Made by a program: the position numbers and the translations under genes. Source: Actinobacteria bacterium UBA2279 (GTDB lineage Bacteria > Actinomycetota > Coriobacteriia > Anaerosomatales > Anaerosomataceae). From it: a DNA stretch of 47,460 nt. This document shows, in pieces, positions 1 to 7,647 of the stretch. Below the pieces are notes generated by a model that was not told the origin of the DNA, did not search any database, and worked only from the letters and a program-made list of their open reading frames with translations. Numbering within the stretch: the stretch's first letter is position 1; each line of letters opens with the position of its first letter. Location: assembly GCA_002347365.1 (NCBI GenBank), contig DDWT01000028.1, positions 63,761 to 111,220 of the forward strand, written 5' to 3'.

Positions 1-192
1 TCCTCGGTGACCATCGTCATCGTGACGCACAACATGCAGCAGGCGGCTCGCATCTCCGACCAGACGGCATTCATGCTGCGTGAGAGTATGGAAGAGCCGG
101 CACATCTGATCGAGATGTCAGTGACCAAGAAGATATTCACCAATCCCGATGACAAGCGCACAGAGTCCTATATCACGGGACGGTTCGGCTAG
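1..192 (+). CDS. pstB: Phosphate ABC transporter ATP-binding protein PstB (C-terminal end only)
   Basis: This is the last 63 codons of an ABC ATPase; the rest lies before the window. The visible part begins just before the switch-histidine region (VTHNMQQAARISDQ, with the H-loop His) and continues with LIEMSVTKKIFTNPDDKRTESYITGRFG, the typical PstB ending in which a KIFTNP-like stretch precedes the terminal ITGRFG. PstB powers high-affinity phosphate uptake with PstS, PstC and PstA. The gene is followed by strong hairpins at 216-294, so it is probably the last gene of its transcript unless phoU was lost or lies elsewhere. The family call is firm because this tail differs from that of other ABC ATPases. 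Confidence 0.9.
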   Translation, partial: SSVTIVIVTHNMQQAARISDQTAFMLRESMEEPAHLIEMSVTKKIFTNPDDKRTESYITGRFG

Positions 193-215
193 GCTGCGGA
201 GCGCCTGTCGATATA

Positions 216-244
216 CGAAAGGCCCGCCAGCGACGGGCCTTTCG
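216..244 (+). terminator. Rho-independent terminator after pstB
   Basis: A perfect 11-bp stem (216-226 with 234-244) around a 7-base loop, of the AAAGGCCCG / CGGGCCTTT type, starts 23 bases after the pstB stop. The following bases (TTCCTCTTC) are pyrimidine-rich rather than a pure T run. The stem is symmetric and could also stop leftward transcription from the SDR gene. Confidence 0.8.
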
Positions 245-264
245 CGTTCCTCTTCAAGAAGAGG

Positions 265-294
265 AGCGAGACGCGTGGGGGGACGCGTCTCGCT
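265..294 (-). terminator. Second strong hairpin, probable terminator of the SDR gene
   Basis: A perfect 12-bp stem (265-276 with 283-294) closes a loop of six G. Read leftward it is followed by TCCTCTTCTT, which suits termination of the SDR transcript. Beside it are a 16-bp perfect palindrome (249-264), a 14-bp palindrome (344-357) and a run of nine G at 323-331. The 196-base gap between pstB and the SDR gene holds only these structures, and I see no gene in it. Confidence 0.65.
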
Positions 295-388
295 TCGTTT
301 GAGCGGCGTACCCCGCTTCCGAGGGGGGGGGTGGTCGCGGGTCGCACTGCTCAGTGCGTACGCAAGCAACGTGTATGCCAATACTGCT

Positions 389-1141
389 CTACTGCGCTGT
401 ATATCCTCCATCGACAGGGAACGGAACGCCTGTAACGAAAGAGGCATCGTCTGAGCACAGCAGGACGATCATCTTGCCGACCTCGTCGGCAGTGCCGAGC
501 CGGTTCATTGCATGTTTCGAGGCGATGAATGCATATAGGTCACTACCAGGGACGATGCCCGCATCCGTGAGAAGCGGCGTTTCAATGAAACCGGGATTGA
601 CCGCGTTGATGCGGATGCCGGCCTGGGCGTACTCGATAGCAGCCGCTTTGGTGAGTCCCACAACGCCGTGCTTGGCCGTGACGTATGCGGGCGCTTGCGC
701 CCAGCCGACCAGCCCCAGGATCGATGCGACGTTCACGATGGCGCCGCCACCGCCGGCAAGCATCGCGGGAATCTCGTACTTCAGACCGTAGAAGACGCTG
801 TGCAGGTTGATGTCGATGACCTTGTGCCAGCCTTCGAGAGAGTAGTCCGCCGTGGTGTTGGCTTCTCCGCCGATGCCGGCGTTATTGACGGCATAGTCGA
901 GTTTCCCGTACGTGTCTACGGTGCTCTTCACCATGGCCTCGACCTGCGCAGGATCCGAGACGTCCGCCTTGAAGAACGAGGCCTTGCCGCCAGCGTCCTC
1001 TATGAGCTTGACGGTCTCGGCGCCGGTAGCCTCGCTGATATCCGAGACGAGGACAGAAGCACCTTTCTCGGCAAACCTCAGTGCTGTTGCGCGACCGATA
1101 CCGGAGCCGGCCCCGGTGACCAGTGCTACCTTGCCGGTCAT
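389..1141 (-). CDS. SDR family NAD(P)-dependent oxidoreductase
   Basis: A classical short-chain dehydrogenase/reductase of about 250 residues. The N-terminal dinucleotide-binding motif TGAGSGIG is followed by the NNAG motif, the catalytic Ser in NVASILG, and the Y-x-x-x-K pair (AYVTAKHG). The NPGF segment and the VTGVPFPVDGGYTAQ ending fit the FabG-like subgroup. The substrate cannot be told from the sequence. An upstream ATG at 1150 is in frame, but the AGGAG at 1151-1156 touches it directly. The same AGGAG lies 9 bases from the ATG at 1141, which gives the usual MTGKVALVTGAG start, so I chose that. It is transcribed toward pstB and ends at strong hairpins. The MFS gene follows upstream on the same strand but is not clearly co-transcribed. 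Confidence 0.88.
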   Translation of the reverse strand: MTGKVALVTGAGSGIGRATALRFAEKGASVLVSDISEATGAETVKLIEDAGGKASFFKADVSDPAQVEAMVKSTVDTYGKLDYAVNNAGIGGEANTTADYSLEGWHKVIDINLHSVFYGLKYEIPAMLAGGGGAIVNVASILGLVGWAQAPAYVTAKHGVVGLTKAAAIEYAQAGIRINAVNPGFIETPLLTDAGIVPGSDLYAFIASKHAMNRLGTADEVGKMIVLLCSDDASFVTGVPFPVDGGYTAQ

Positions 1142-1226
1142 CTCTGACATCTCCTACCCCTTTCGCCTGAACTGCGAATACAGGGGATACCTACCCAGGC
1201 ATTCAGGTGAATAGCGGCACAAGCGG

Positions 1227-2570
1227 CTAGCAGCGGCTAGCGCTCGATTCGCACAGCAACCGGGGCCTGAACAGGAGGACGACGCAGTATGTCAGCAGCA
1301 CAACAGCGCCGACGAAGATGGCCCAGGTGACGCCGATGACATCGCCGAGTGCACCGAAGGCCAGTGAGCCGAACGGCATCATGCCCATGAACGACAGAAC
1401 GAACAGCGCCATCACGCGTCCGCGCAGTTCGTTGGGAACTGCCGTCTGCAGGTTCGTGTTGATGCTGGAGACGGTGGCGAGGAACACGGCGCCGAGCGCG
1501 ACAAGCAAGACCGCCACGACCATGTGGTTTCGGGTGAACGACAGTGCGAGAACGCCGACTGCCATCGCGGTGAGCGAGTATCGAATAATGCGCTCGCGCT
1601 TGACGCTTCTTGGTAGAGAGGCCACGGTAAGTGCCCCGATGAGGGCTCCGGCGCCGTTGAAGCCCACAAGCGCTGAGTATCCGGTGCTTCCGAGCCCCAG
1701 CGTGTCTGCCGCGAAGGCGGGGAGCAATGTCATGAACGGCATCCCGAAGATGGTCAGCATCGCGGCAGTCAGCAGGTGCATCCCGACATGCGAGTGCTTG
1801 CGGGCGTAGGACACGCCTGCGCCGAGACCACCGTCATGCGGCGCGTTTGCGGCTCGCCGTACCTGCTTGGGTCTGATCACGGCCAGTGCCCAGATGACGA
1901 ACAGGAAGCTCACGGCGTTAACGAGGAAGACCGCAGTGATGCCGAGTTGCTCGTTGGCACTGAACGCGGCGATGATCGCAGCAGTCACCATCGGCCCGAC
2001 AAGGCGCGCTGCGTTGAACTGGGCCGAGCTGAGCGCGATCGCGTTCAGCAACGAGCTGCGTGGCACCAGATCGGGGACCATCGCGTGCCAGGCCGGGAAC
2101 ATGAACGCAGAGACTACGCCGCCGACTAGCGAAAGGGTGTAGATCCAGGGCATCGTGATGTGTCCGGTCTGGTTGAGCAGGCCGAAGGCGAGTGCCTGGC
2201 CCATCATGATGACCTGAGCCACGATGAGCAGCTTCCGGCGGTCGAGGCGGTCGGCCAGCGAGCCGGCCAGTAGCGTGAGCGCGAATACCGGGATCCCTGC
2301 GAGGAAGTTCACCAGGCCGAGCGAGGACGATGACCCGGTCAACTGATAGACCACCCATCCCAAGGCGACCGTCTGGGTCCAGGTCCCGATGTTCGACAGC
2401 AACGCACCGAAGAAGAAGTAGATGTAGTCGCGATACCCGAATGACTCGAACGTCCTTAGTCCCCGGAGTACCCGCCGAGGAGGGCTGGAGACGTCGGCTT
2501 CGTAGGTTGATGTGTCCTCAGGCATGGGTGCCTGGGGTTCATGTCGTCGTGTGAGAGGTGTCTTTGCCAC
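1227..2570 (-). CDS. MFS transporter (MFS_3 / DHA3-like exporter)
   Basis: A 447-residue major facilitator protein with about 12 hydrophobic segments, starting with a cytoplasmic tail and the FESFGYRDYIYFFFGALLSN segment. The loop-2/3 motif GSLADRLDRRKLL is the family signature, and NELRGRVMALFVLSF is typical of the MFS_3 group that includes EntS-like and macrolide exporters. It probably exports a small hydrophobic compound, but the substrate is unknown. The open frame extends to 2600, but its first codons lie in the terminator tail of the upstream gene. AAGGAG at 2582-2587 sits 11 bases before a GTG at 2568-2570, so I chose that start; an ATG at 2525 is a weaker alternative. The C-terminus ends in a duplicated AGCGGCTAG element that contains the stop. 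Confidence 0.85.
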   Translation of the reverse strand: MAKTPLTRRHEPQAPMPEDTSTYEADVSSPPRRVLRGLRTFESFGYRDYIYFFFGALLSNIGTWTQTVALGWVVYQLTGSSSSLGLVNFLAGIPVFALTLLAGSLADRLDRRKLLIVAQVIMMGQALAFGLLNQTGHITMPWIYTLSLVGGVVSAFMFPAWHAMVPDLVPRSSLLNAIALSSAQFNAARLVGPMVTAAIIAAFSANEQLGITAVFLVNAVSFLFVIWALAVIRPKQVRRAANAPHDGGLGAGVSYARKHSHVGMHLLTAAMLTIFGMPFMTLLPAFAADTLGLGSTGYSALVGFNGAGALIGALTVASLPRSVKRERIIRYSLTAMAVGVLALSFTRNHMVVAVLLVALGAVFLATVSSINTNLQTAVPNELRGRVMALFVLSFMGMMPFGSLAFGALGDVIGVTWAIFVGAVVLLTYCVVLLFRPRLLCESSASRC

Positions 2571-2601
2571 GGTGTTCGCCACTCCTTCGGGGAAATGCAA
2601 A

Positions 2602-2629
2602 CGCCGCCCCCGGAGTCCCGGGGGCGGCG
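2602..2629 (-). terminator. Rho-independent terminator of the glutamate-synthase-like gene
   Basis: A perfect 12-bp GC stem (2602-2613 with 2618-2629) with a 4-base loop lies 28 bases past the stop of the leftward gene ending at 2658. On that strand it is followed by GTTTGCATTT. It separates this gene from the MFS gene downstream. Confidence 0.85.
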
Positions 2630-2657
2630 CTGTGTGCGCCGAGATGACAGTCTACAC

Positions 2658-4250
2658 CTACTCGCAGATGATGCGCATGGCCTCGTCACGCTGGACATCC
2701 ATCACGTACTGGATGCCGGAGACCTTGGCGGCCTCTTCAGTCAGTGCAAAGACATCGGTGCGCCTGATCGAGGGCACATCGAACTTGCGGCTGCCGCTCA
2801 TCAGCTGTTGAAGGCCGACCTTGAGCTTGTCGCTGAACGTGTAGAGGGCTATCGAGCCGAGGGGCATGTTGTCGACTTCGGCACCATACTTCGCCTTGAG
2901 CGTCTCGTAGCTGACGAATATCTCCTCCTTGCTGGCTCCGAACTCGGACACCGTCTTGGGGAGATTCTCTTCTTTCATCCACAGCTCAATGTTCTTGCCG
3001 ACGAAGCCCGGGATCATGAGTGCACGACCCATGCAGACGGCTTTGGTGTGCGGTGAACCCATCGCAAGGACCTTGAAGATGTGATCCTCGCTCGAGAAGC
3101 CGCCCGCGATCGCGATGTCGGGGATGTACGCGCCTTCACATCCGCGCAGCTTGTTGATGAGCTCGTTGGCCATGCACTGCAGGTAGAAGGTGGGAATGCC
3201 CCACTCCTCCATCATGCGCCAGGGGCTCATACCGGTGCCGCCGGGGGCGCCATCGATGGTGAGCAGGTCGATCCTCGCGTTGCTCGACCATTTGATGGCC
3301 ATGGCGAGTTCACGCATGCCGTACGCGCCGGTCTTGAGCGTGACGCGCTTGGCGCCAAGGTCACGCAGGCGCTGTACCTCGGCGTAGAAGCCTTCCTCGT
3401 CGATGAAGCCGAGGCGGCTGTGGCGCTCGAACTGGCGGATCGCGCCGTCGCGGAAGGCTGCCTGGATCGCCGGGTCGCTGGGATCAGGCGTCACAAGATA
3501 GCCACGGTTCTGCAGTTCGAGTGCACGCTCGAGCGAGTTGACCTTGATCTCGCCACCGATGCACTTTGCGCCCTGGCCCCACTTGAGCTCGACGGTCTCG
3601 ACACCGAGTTTGTCGACGACATACTCGGCAACTCCCAGTCGGGTGTCCTCTACGTTCATCTGCACGAGGATGTCGCCGTAGCCCTCGTGGTAGCGGCGAT
3701 AGTTCTCAACACGGCGTTCCATGTCGGGGGCCTTGGTGACTTTCCCGTTGCTGTCGCGCTCGAGCAGCGGGTCGATACCGCAGACGTTCTCGCCGCACAC
3801 GAGCGAGATGCCGCTGATCGCGGCGCCAACTGCGAAGTGCTCCCAATTCTTGCGGGCGATCTCGGTGGAACCCAGTGCACCGGTGAAGATCGGCACACGC
3901 ATCTTGACCTTGTTCACGTCGCCGAACACCGTCTCTGTGTCAGCGTTGGGGAACAGTGTGTTGTCCGAGTTGCCGGTGACTCCGCCGGAGAGTCCCTCGG
4001 CACCCAGCGCATAGCCCATGATGTTCAGATGCGAGTAGTCGATAGGATAGTCCTTGTCGCCGCCTGCAGTGATCTCTCCGAACGGACCCGGGTAGATCAC
4101 TTCTCGACCACGGAACGAGGCTTTGAATACCTCGCAGTTTCCGCGGCACCCGTCAACGCACCGCGTGCAGATGCCGGACCCCGGCACCACATCGCGTGAG
4201 CGGTTGGTCGTTTGCGTAGCGTCGTTCGCGTTCGGTTGCTGAAGATTCAT
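2658..4250 (-). CDS. FMN-binding glutamate synthase family protein (GltB central-domain homolog)
   Basis: A 530-residue protein matching the FMN/synthase domain of glutamate synthase (alpha/beta barrel). Visible hallmarks are KWGQGAKCIGGEIKV, the TIDGAPGGTGMSP loop and IAIAGGFSSEDHIFKVLAMG near the phosphate-binding region. The amidotransferase and C-terminal GXGXG domains of full-length GltB are absent. The N-terminus instead carries a cysteine cluster, C28-x2-C31-x3-C35-x3-C39, which may hold an iron-sulfur cluster. Stand-alone proteins of this kind are common in anaerobes, and some may act on ammonia or other substrates rather than as full GOGAT. It is divergent from glnA across a shared 123-base control region, supporting a role in nitrogen assimilation. 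The electron donor (no gltD nearby) is unknown. Confidence 0.85.
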   Translation of the reverse strand: MNLQQPNANDATQTTNRSRDVVPGSGICTRCVDGCRGNCEVFKASFRGREVIYPGPFGEITAGGDKDYPIDYSHLNIMGYALGAEGLSGGVTGNSDNTLFPNADTETVFGDVNKVKMRVPIFTGALGSTEIARKNWEHFAVGAAISGISLVCGENVCGIDPLLERDSNGKVTKAPDMERRVENYRRYHEGYGDILVQMNVEDTRLGVAEYVVDKLGVETVELKWGQGAKCIGGEIKVNSLERALELQNRGYLVTPDPSDPAIQAAFRDGAIRQFERHSRLGFIDEEGFYAEVQRLRDLGAKRVTLKTGAYGMRELAMAIKWSSNARIDLLTIDGAPGGTGMSPWRMMEEWGIPTFYLQCMANELINKLRGCEGAYIPDIAIAGGFSSEDHIFKVLAMGSPHTKAVCMGRALMIPGFVGKNIELWMKEENLPKTVSEFGASKEEIFVSYETLKAKYGAEVDNMPLGSIALYTFSDKLKVGLQQLMSGSRKFDVPSIRRTDVFALTEEAAKVSGIQYVMDVQRDEAMRIICE

Positions 4251-4308
4251 CCCTTACCCCCTGATTTCTTGGTCGAGCGCGCTCACAGCCGCCTGAGTAT
4301 GGGCTATC

Positions 4309-4346
4309 GTAACGTACTGGAAACATGGCGGAAAGCGTGTTGCAAC
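4309..4346. promoter_or_regulatory. Candidate GlnR-type operator upstream of glnA
   Basis: Four pentamers lie on one face of the helix at exact 11-bp spacing: GTAAC (4309-4313), GAAAC (4320-4324), GAAAG (4331-4335) and GCAAC (4342-4346). The first two match the actinobacterial GlnR consensus GTnAC-n6-GAAAC exactly. The site sits between the divergent glutamate-synthase-like gene and glnA and could serve both. That a GlnR-like OmpR-family regulator exists in this organism is inference. Confidence 0.55.
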
Positions 4347-4373
4347 ATACAGCCAGAGGAATGGGGGATATTC

Positions 4374-5702
4374 ATGCCCGCAGAAGTCAGAGCGGACGTC
4401 ATCAAGAAGATCAAGGACCAGAAGATCGAGTTCATCCACCTGTGGTTCACAGATGTGCTCGGCTTCCTGAAGGCGTTCACGATCGACGTCGAGGAACTCG
4501 AGCTTGCCATGACCGAGGGCATGGGCTTTGACGGCAGCTCGATCCAGGGATTCGCGCGCATCCAGGAGTCCGACATGATCGCACTCCCGGATCCGACCAC
4601 GCTGCAGATCCTGCCGTGGCGTCAGAAGGGGGCATTGGTCGCCACGATGTTCTGCGACATCAAGCGACCCGACGGCAGCTTCTACGAGGCGGATCCCCGC
4701 TACGTGCTGCGTAGGACGGTTCAGCGTGCCAATGCACTGGGCTATGAGTTCTTCATCGGTCCGGAGCTCGAGTACTACTACCTCAAGAGCGATCATGAGC
4801 CCGAGGTGCTGGACCATGCGACCTACTTCGACCAGACGACACGAGACCTTGCGATCGATCTGCGCAAGGACACCGTCCGTGCGCTGAAGCGTTCGGGTAT
4901 CCAGGTCGAGTACAGCCACCACGAGGTCGGCCCGAGTCAGCATGAGATCGATCTGCGCTACTGTGAGGCGCTCAAGATGGCCGACAACGTGATGACCTAC
5001 CGCGCCGTGGTCAAGGAGATAGCACAGGAAAACGGCGTCTACGCCACGTTCATGCCCAAGCCCCTGTACGGCGAGGCGGGCAGCGGAATGCACGTGCACC
5101 AGTCGCTGTTCAAAGACGGCAAGAACGCTTTCTACGACGCGAATGACGCGCACCATCTGTCGGCGACCGCCAAGGCCTACATCGCCGGACTCCTTTTCCA
5201 CGCGCGGGAGATCTGCGCGGTCACCAACCAGTGGGTCAACAGCTACAAGCGTCTCGTCTCCGGCTATGAAGCGCCGGTCTACATCTGCTGGGCGCACCGC
5301 AACCGTTCTGCGTTGGTCAGGGTACCGATGTACAAGCCCGGCAAAGAGAACGCGACCCGCATCGAGCTGCGTTCGCCCGATCCGGCGTGCAACCCGTACC
5401 TGGCCTTCGCAGTGATGCTGGCAGCGGGCCTCGACGGTATCGAGCGCGACCTTGAGTTGCCCGCAGATGTCGTGGATGACGTGTACGAGATGTCGGTCGG
5501 GGAGCGCGCAGCTCTCGGTATCGGCCAGCTCCCGGAGGACCTCTCCGAAGCCATCACTGCGATGGAGTCCAGCGAGCTCATCCGCGAGGCGTTGGGAGAG
5601 CAGGTCTTCGAGTTCTTCCTGCGCAACAAGCGTGCGGAGTGGAACAACTACCGCACGCGTGTCACGCCGTTCGAGTTGGAGCAGTACCTGCCGTTGCTCT
5701 AG
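4374..5702 (+). CDS. glnA: Type I glutamine synthetase
   Basis: Makes glutamine from glutamate, ammonia and ATP in the cytoplasm as a dodecamer. At 442 residues it matches the GSI-alpha length. The N-terminal beta-grasp domain includes the GFDGSSIQGF loop; the catalytic domain shows GPELEYYYL, the VGPSQHEIDLRY segment, GSGMHVHQSLF and a metal/ATP-binding RIELRSPDPACNPYLAFA. I see no NLYDLP-type adenylylation site, as expected for GSI-alpha, so control is likely transcriptional or by feedback. The open frame extends upstream to 4212, but those codons cover the operator region. The ATG at 4374 has GGGGG 6 bases ahead and gives the normal family start. It converges on the next gene with a shared CTAG stop at 5699-5702. 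Confidence 0.96.
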   Translation: MPAEVRADVIKKIKDQKIEFIHLWFTDVLGFLKAFTIDVEELELAMTEGMGFDGSSIQGFARIQESDMIALPDPTTLQILPWRQKGALVATMFCDIKRPDGSFYEADPRYVLRRTVQRANALGYEFFIGPELEYYYLKSDHEPEVLDHATYFDQTTRDLAIDLRKDTVRALKRSGIQVEYSHHEVGPSQHEIDLRYCEALKMADNVMTYRAVVKEIAQENGVYATFMPKPLYGEAGSGMHVHQSLFKDGKNAFYDANDAHHLSATAKAYIAGLLFHAREICAVTNQWVNSYKRLVSGYEAPVYICWAHRNRSALVRVPMYKPGKENATRIELRSPDPACNPYLAFAVMLAAGLDGIERDLELPADVVDDVYEMSVGERAALGIGQLPEDLSEAITAMESSELIREALGEQVFEFFLRNKRAEWNNYRTRVTPFELEQYLPLL

Positions 5703-6427
5703 CTGACAGAAGGCGGGCGCTTTGCGATCGCCGTCCACAAGCCGGGCTCGGTACACACAACAGGCAGTACGGCACGTCCTCCCCACAGGCGGGGTCGTAG
5801 CCATCCCTGCGTGTTCAGTGTGTCGCTCGGCTTGGGCATCATGACGTTGCGGTCGACTGGCAGCACGGCGATACCGGCCGCCTCGACTTCGCCCACGGGC
5901 AGGACATCTTCAAAGCTGCGGAGGGGCACACGGTACTCGATCAGCCGTCCGGCCCACCCGTTTGCAGTCAAGCCGACTCCGGCGGCGGCCCCGATGACAC
6001 CGTCCTCAGTGCCGCCGTGGCCCGAGAGGTGCGCGGCGGCCGAACGTGCTGCCGCATAAGCGTCCGCTTGCGTGACGACCTCGATGGCTGCCTGACGGCC
6101 GAAGGCCATGAGCGCGGACAGGTCGTCGGTCTCAGACACAATGCACAGACCGGGGTCACTGCCGTCGATGAAGTGCTCGACGATGTGCGCAGCACTGATC
6201 TCGGCAAGTTCGGAGAGTATCGATATGTCCGGTACGTCGATGACCGCGCATGCTGAGCTGTTGTGTGAGGTGTACGGAACATCGGGGTGTACGAGGAGCT
6301 GCTGGCGTACAACGCCCCAGAGTTCACAGCCGTCAGGGAGCTTGTCGGCGAACCAGCGAACGAGTTTGCCGGTGCCGCGGTCTGAGCCCAGGGTGTCGGT
6401 GTCATCGAAACACACGTAGGCGCGCAT
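5699..6427 (-). CDS. TiaS N-terminal-like protein with DDTD motif, function unknown
   Basis: A 242-residue soluble protein beginning MRAYVCFDDTDTLGSDRGTGK. The DDTD motif followed by a Gly-rich stretch, then LLVHPDVPYTSHNSSACAVID, resembles the N-terminal domain of archaeal TiaS (tRNA-Ile2 agmatinylcytidine synthetase), where the Asp residues act in ATP/metal chemistry. The agmatine-binding, OB-fold and zinc-ribbon parts of TiaS are missing. A Gly/Ala-rich segment near residues 150-170 (HGGTEDGVIGAAAGVGL) is a probable nucleotide- or substrate-binding loop. GAGAGGA at 5 bases supports the start at 6427 rather than the longer frame to 6568. The stop is shared with glnA through CTAG. A tRNA role is not shown by the sequence and the assignment is by remembered motif similarity only. 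Confidence 0.55.
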   Translation of the reverse strand: MRAYVCFDDTDTLGSDRGTGKLVRWFADKLPDGCELWGVVRQQLLVHPDVPYTSHNSSACAVIDVPDISILSELAEISAAHIVEHFIDGSDPGLCIVSETDDLSALMAFGRQAAIEVVTQADAYAAARSAAAHLSGHGGTEDGVIGAAAGVGLTANGWAGRLIEYRVPLRSFEDVLPVGEVEAAGIAVLPVDRNVMMPKPSDTLNTQGWLRPRLWGGRAVLPVVCTEPGLWTAIAKRPPSVS

Positions 6428-6510
6428 GAGGTTCCTCTCGTCGGTTTCGTCAGTCTTCGGCGGGCACCCAGATGACTTGCCCGTTTTCGAGTCGATACAC
6501 ACGGCGTGGC

Positions 6511-6516
6511 TATACT
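6511..6516 (+). promoter_or_regulatory. Possible -10 element for crcB
   Basis: TATACT lies 27 bases before the crcB start, inside the 115-base divergent gap. I see no convincing -35 at 16-18 bases, so this is tentative. Confidence 0.3.
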
Positions 6517-6542
6517 GATAGGAACAGGCCGAAGGGACGGGT

Positions 6543-6917
6543 ATGCGCGAACTGGCGTTGGTGGCCACGGGCGGGGCGATCGGTGCGGCTATGCGCTACG
6601 CGGTCGGCGGATTCGTGGGCTCTCGAGCGGGGGCAGGTTTCCCGTGGGGTACGTTCGCGGTGAACATCGCCGGCGCCTTCCTGCTCGGCCTGCTGATGGC
6701 GCTCTCCTCCGAACGTGCAGTGATCGGAGCGGCTTGGCGGCTCTTCTTGGGAATCGGCGTACTGGGCGGATTCACCACGTTCTCAACGTTGTCGTACGAG
6801 ACTGTGCGCCTGCTCGAACAGGGCAGCGCGCTTCAGGGACTTGTCAACATGTTCGGTACAGGTCTCGTCGGTATCATCGCGGCGCTTGCCGGACTTGCGC
6901 TAGGTCGAGCACTCTAG
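6543..6917 (+). CDS. crcB: Fluoride efflux channel CrcB/FluC
   Basis: A 124-residue membrane protein with four hydrophobic segments, the family's normal size. It shows the GGAIGAAMRYAVGG opening, the conserved NIAGAFLLG segment and the GFTTFSTLSYE motif of the fluoride-conducting pore, where the Phe and Thr/Ser side chains line the path. FluC acts as a dual-topology dimer that lets fluoride leave the cell. AAGGGA lies 5 bases before the ATG. A single copy is present here. I looked upstream for a fluoride riboswitch and did not find its conserved elements. It overlaps the next convergent gene by CTAG at 6914-6917. Confidence 0.93.
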   Translation: MRELALVATGGAIGAAMRYAVGGFVGSRAGAGFPWGTFAVNIAGAFLLGLLMALSSERAVIGAAWRLFLGIGVLGGFTTFSTLSYETVRLLEQGSALQGLVNMFGTGLVGIIAALAGLALGRAL

Positions 6918-7645
6918 CCGTCCGATGGCGCTCCACCTTCGTGACACTTGGTGCATGTGGTCTTTGCGAGGCTTTCGGGGTGGCAGTCCGCGCACGGAAA
7001 ACTGCGGTAGGTGTGTTCTCCCACACGCGGGTGCGTGAAGATCGCTTGCGCGAACGGCGTGTCGGGCAGATGGCATGTCGAACACTCGGTGCCGTAGTGA
7101 TCCGCAGGGGCCCGGTGGCACGCGGAGCACTCCACCTCCGCCATAGGGTGGCAGCCGGAACACGGCACTGCCGGGTGCCGGGGAATCGCACTCGGGGTAC
7201 CCTGCCCGGCGTCGATCTGGCCGACATAGGTTGTCCCGGGACCTTGTGTCCCCGGAGCGAGGATGCCTGCGGTGTCCAGGGCGGCGAACGCGACTGTGTG
7301 GGCCGTTGCGGCGTGGCAGTGCTGACACGTCCCGGCATCCACGTGAAGCTCGTGTGAGAACCCGTTCACGTCCCACGCGGTCGGGTCTTCATGGCAGGAG
7401 GTGCAGCGCTCGTCCGGTACCTCGGCGGCGTTCATGGGGAACCCAGGATCTGTGGTGAAGTGGTCCCATACTTCTCTGAGTGCCACCAACTTGTGAGACA
7501 GCCGTGCGACGACACCGGGAGCGACGTGGCAGCTGATACACGATGTATCGCTGTGGCCACCGTTGACCCAGGCTGAGTAGTAGGGCGTCATCTCGTGGCA
7601 GACGTTGCAGAAACTCGGCCGCTCCGTGTAGACCGCGGCAGCGTA
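6914..7645 (-). pseudogene. 5'-truncated multihaem cytochrome c (NapC/NirT-like start, then haem-rich region)
   Basis: From the first usable ATG (7591) the frame gives 225 residues with eight CxxCH haem motifs (CISCH, CTSCH, CQHCH, CSGCH, CSACH, CSTCH, CADCH, CTKCH). The frame continues upstream through a ninth motif, CNVCH, in the context TERPSFCNVCHEMTPYY, typical of the first haem of NapC/NrfH-like anchors. It then reads a few small residues (YAAAVY) that look like the end of a membrane helix, and reaches a TGA at 7679-7681 without any start codon or ribosome-binding site. The signal/anchor helix needed for export and haem attachment is therefore missing. The loss coincides with the truncated gene on the other strand. 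Intact, it would carry electrons between quinol and extracytoplasmic acceptors. An assembly join is an alternative explanation. Confidence 0.7.
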
Positions 7646-7647
7646 GA

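Noticed and set aside
1142..1150. Upstream ATG of the SDR gene as the true start
   Set aside because: The AGGAG touches this ATG with no spacer, while the next in-frame ATG at 1141 has a 9-base spacing.
1215..1240. Duplicated AGCGGCTAG element at the end of the MFS gene
   Set aside because: Two short copies at the stop are most simply a local duplication. No function or further copy was noticed.
3081..5804. Long antisense frames over the glutamate-synthase-like gene (3081-4199, plus strand) and glnA (4254-5804, minus strand)
   Set aside because: Same reason: shadows of strongly coding GC-rich genes, without a start signal or recognisable product.
6440..6542. A fluoride riboswitch before crcB
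   Set aside because: I searched the 115 bases upstream for the conserved crcB-motif elements and could not find them. A covariance search would settle it.
6597..6918. Second crcB gene or a partner on the opposite strand
   Set aside because: Opposite-strand frames here are shadows. The single 124-residue CrcB can form a dual-topology dimer by itself.
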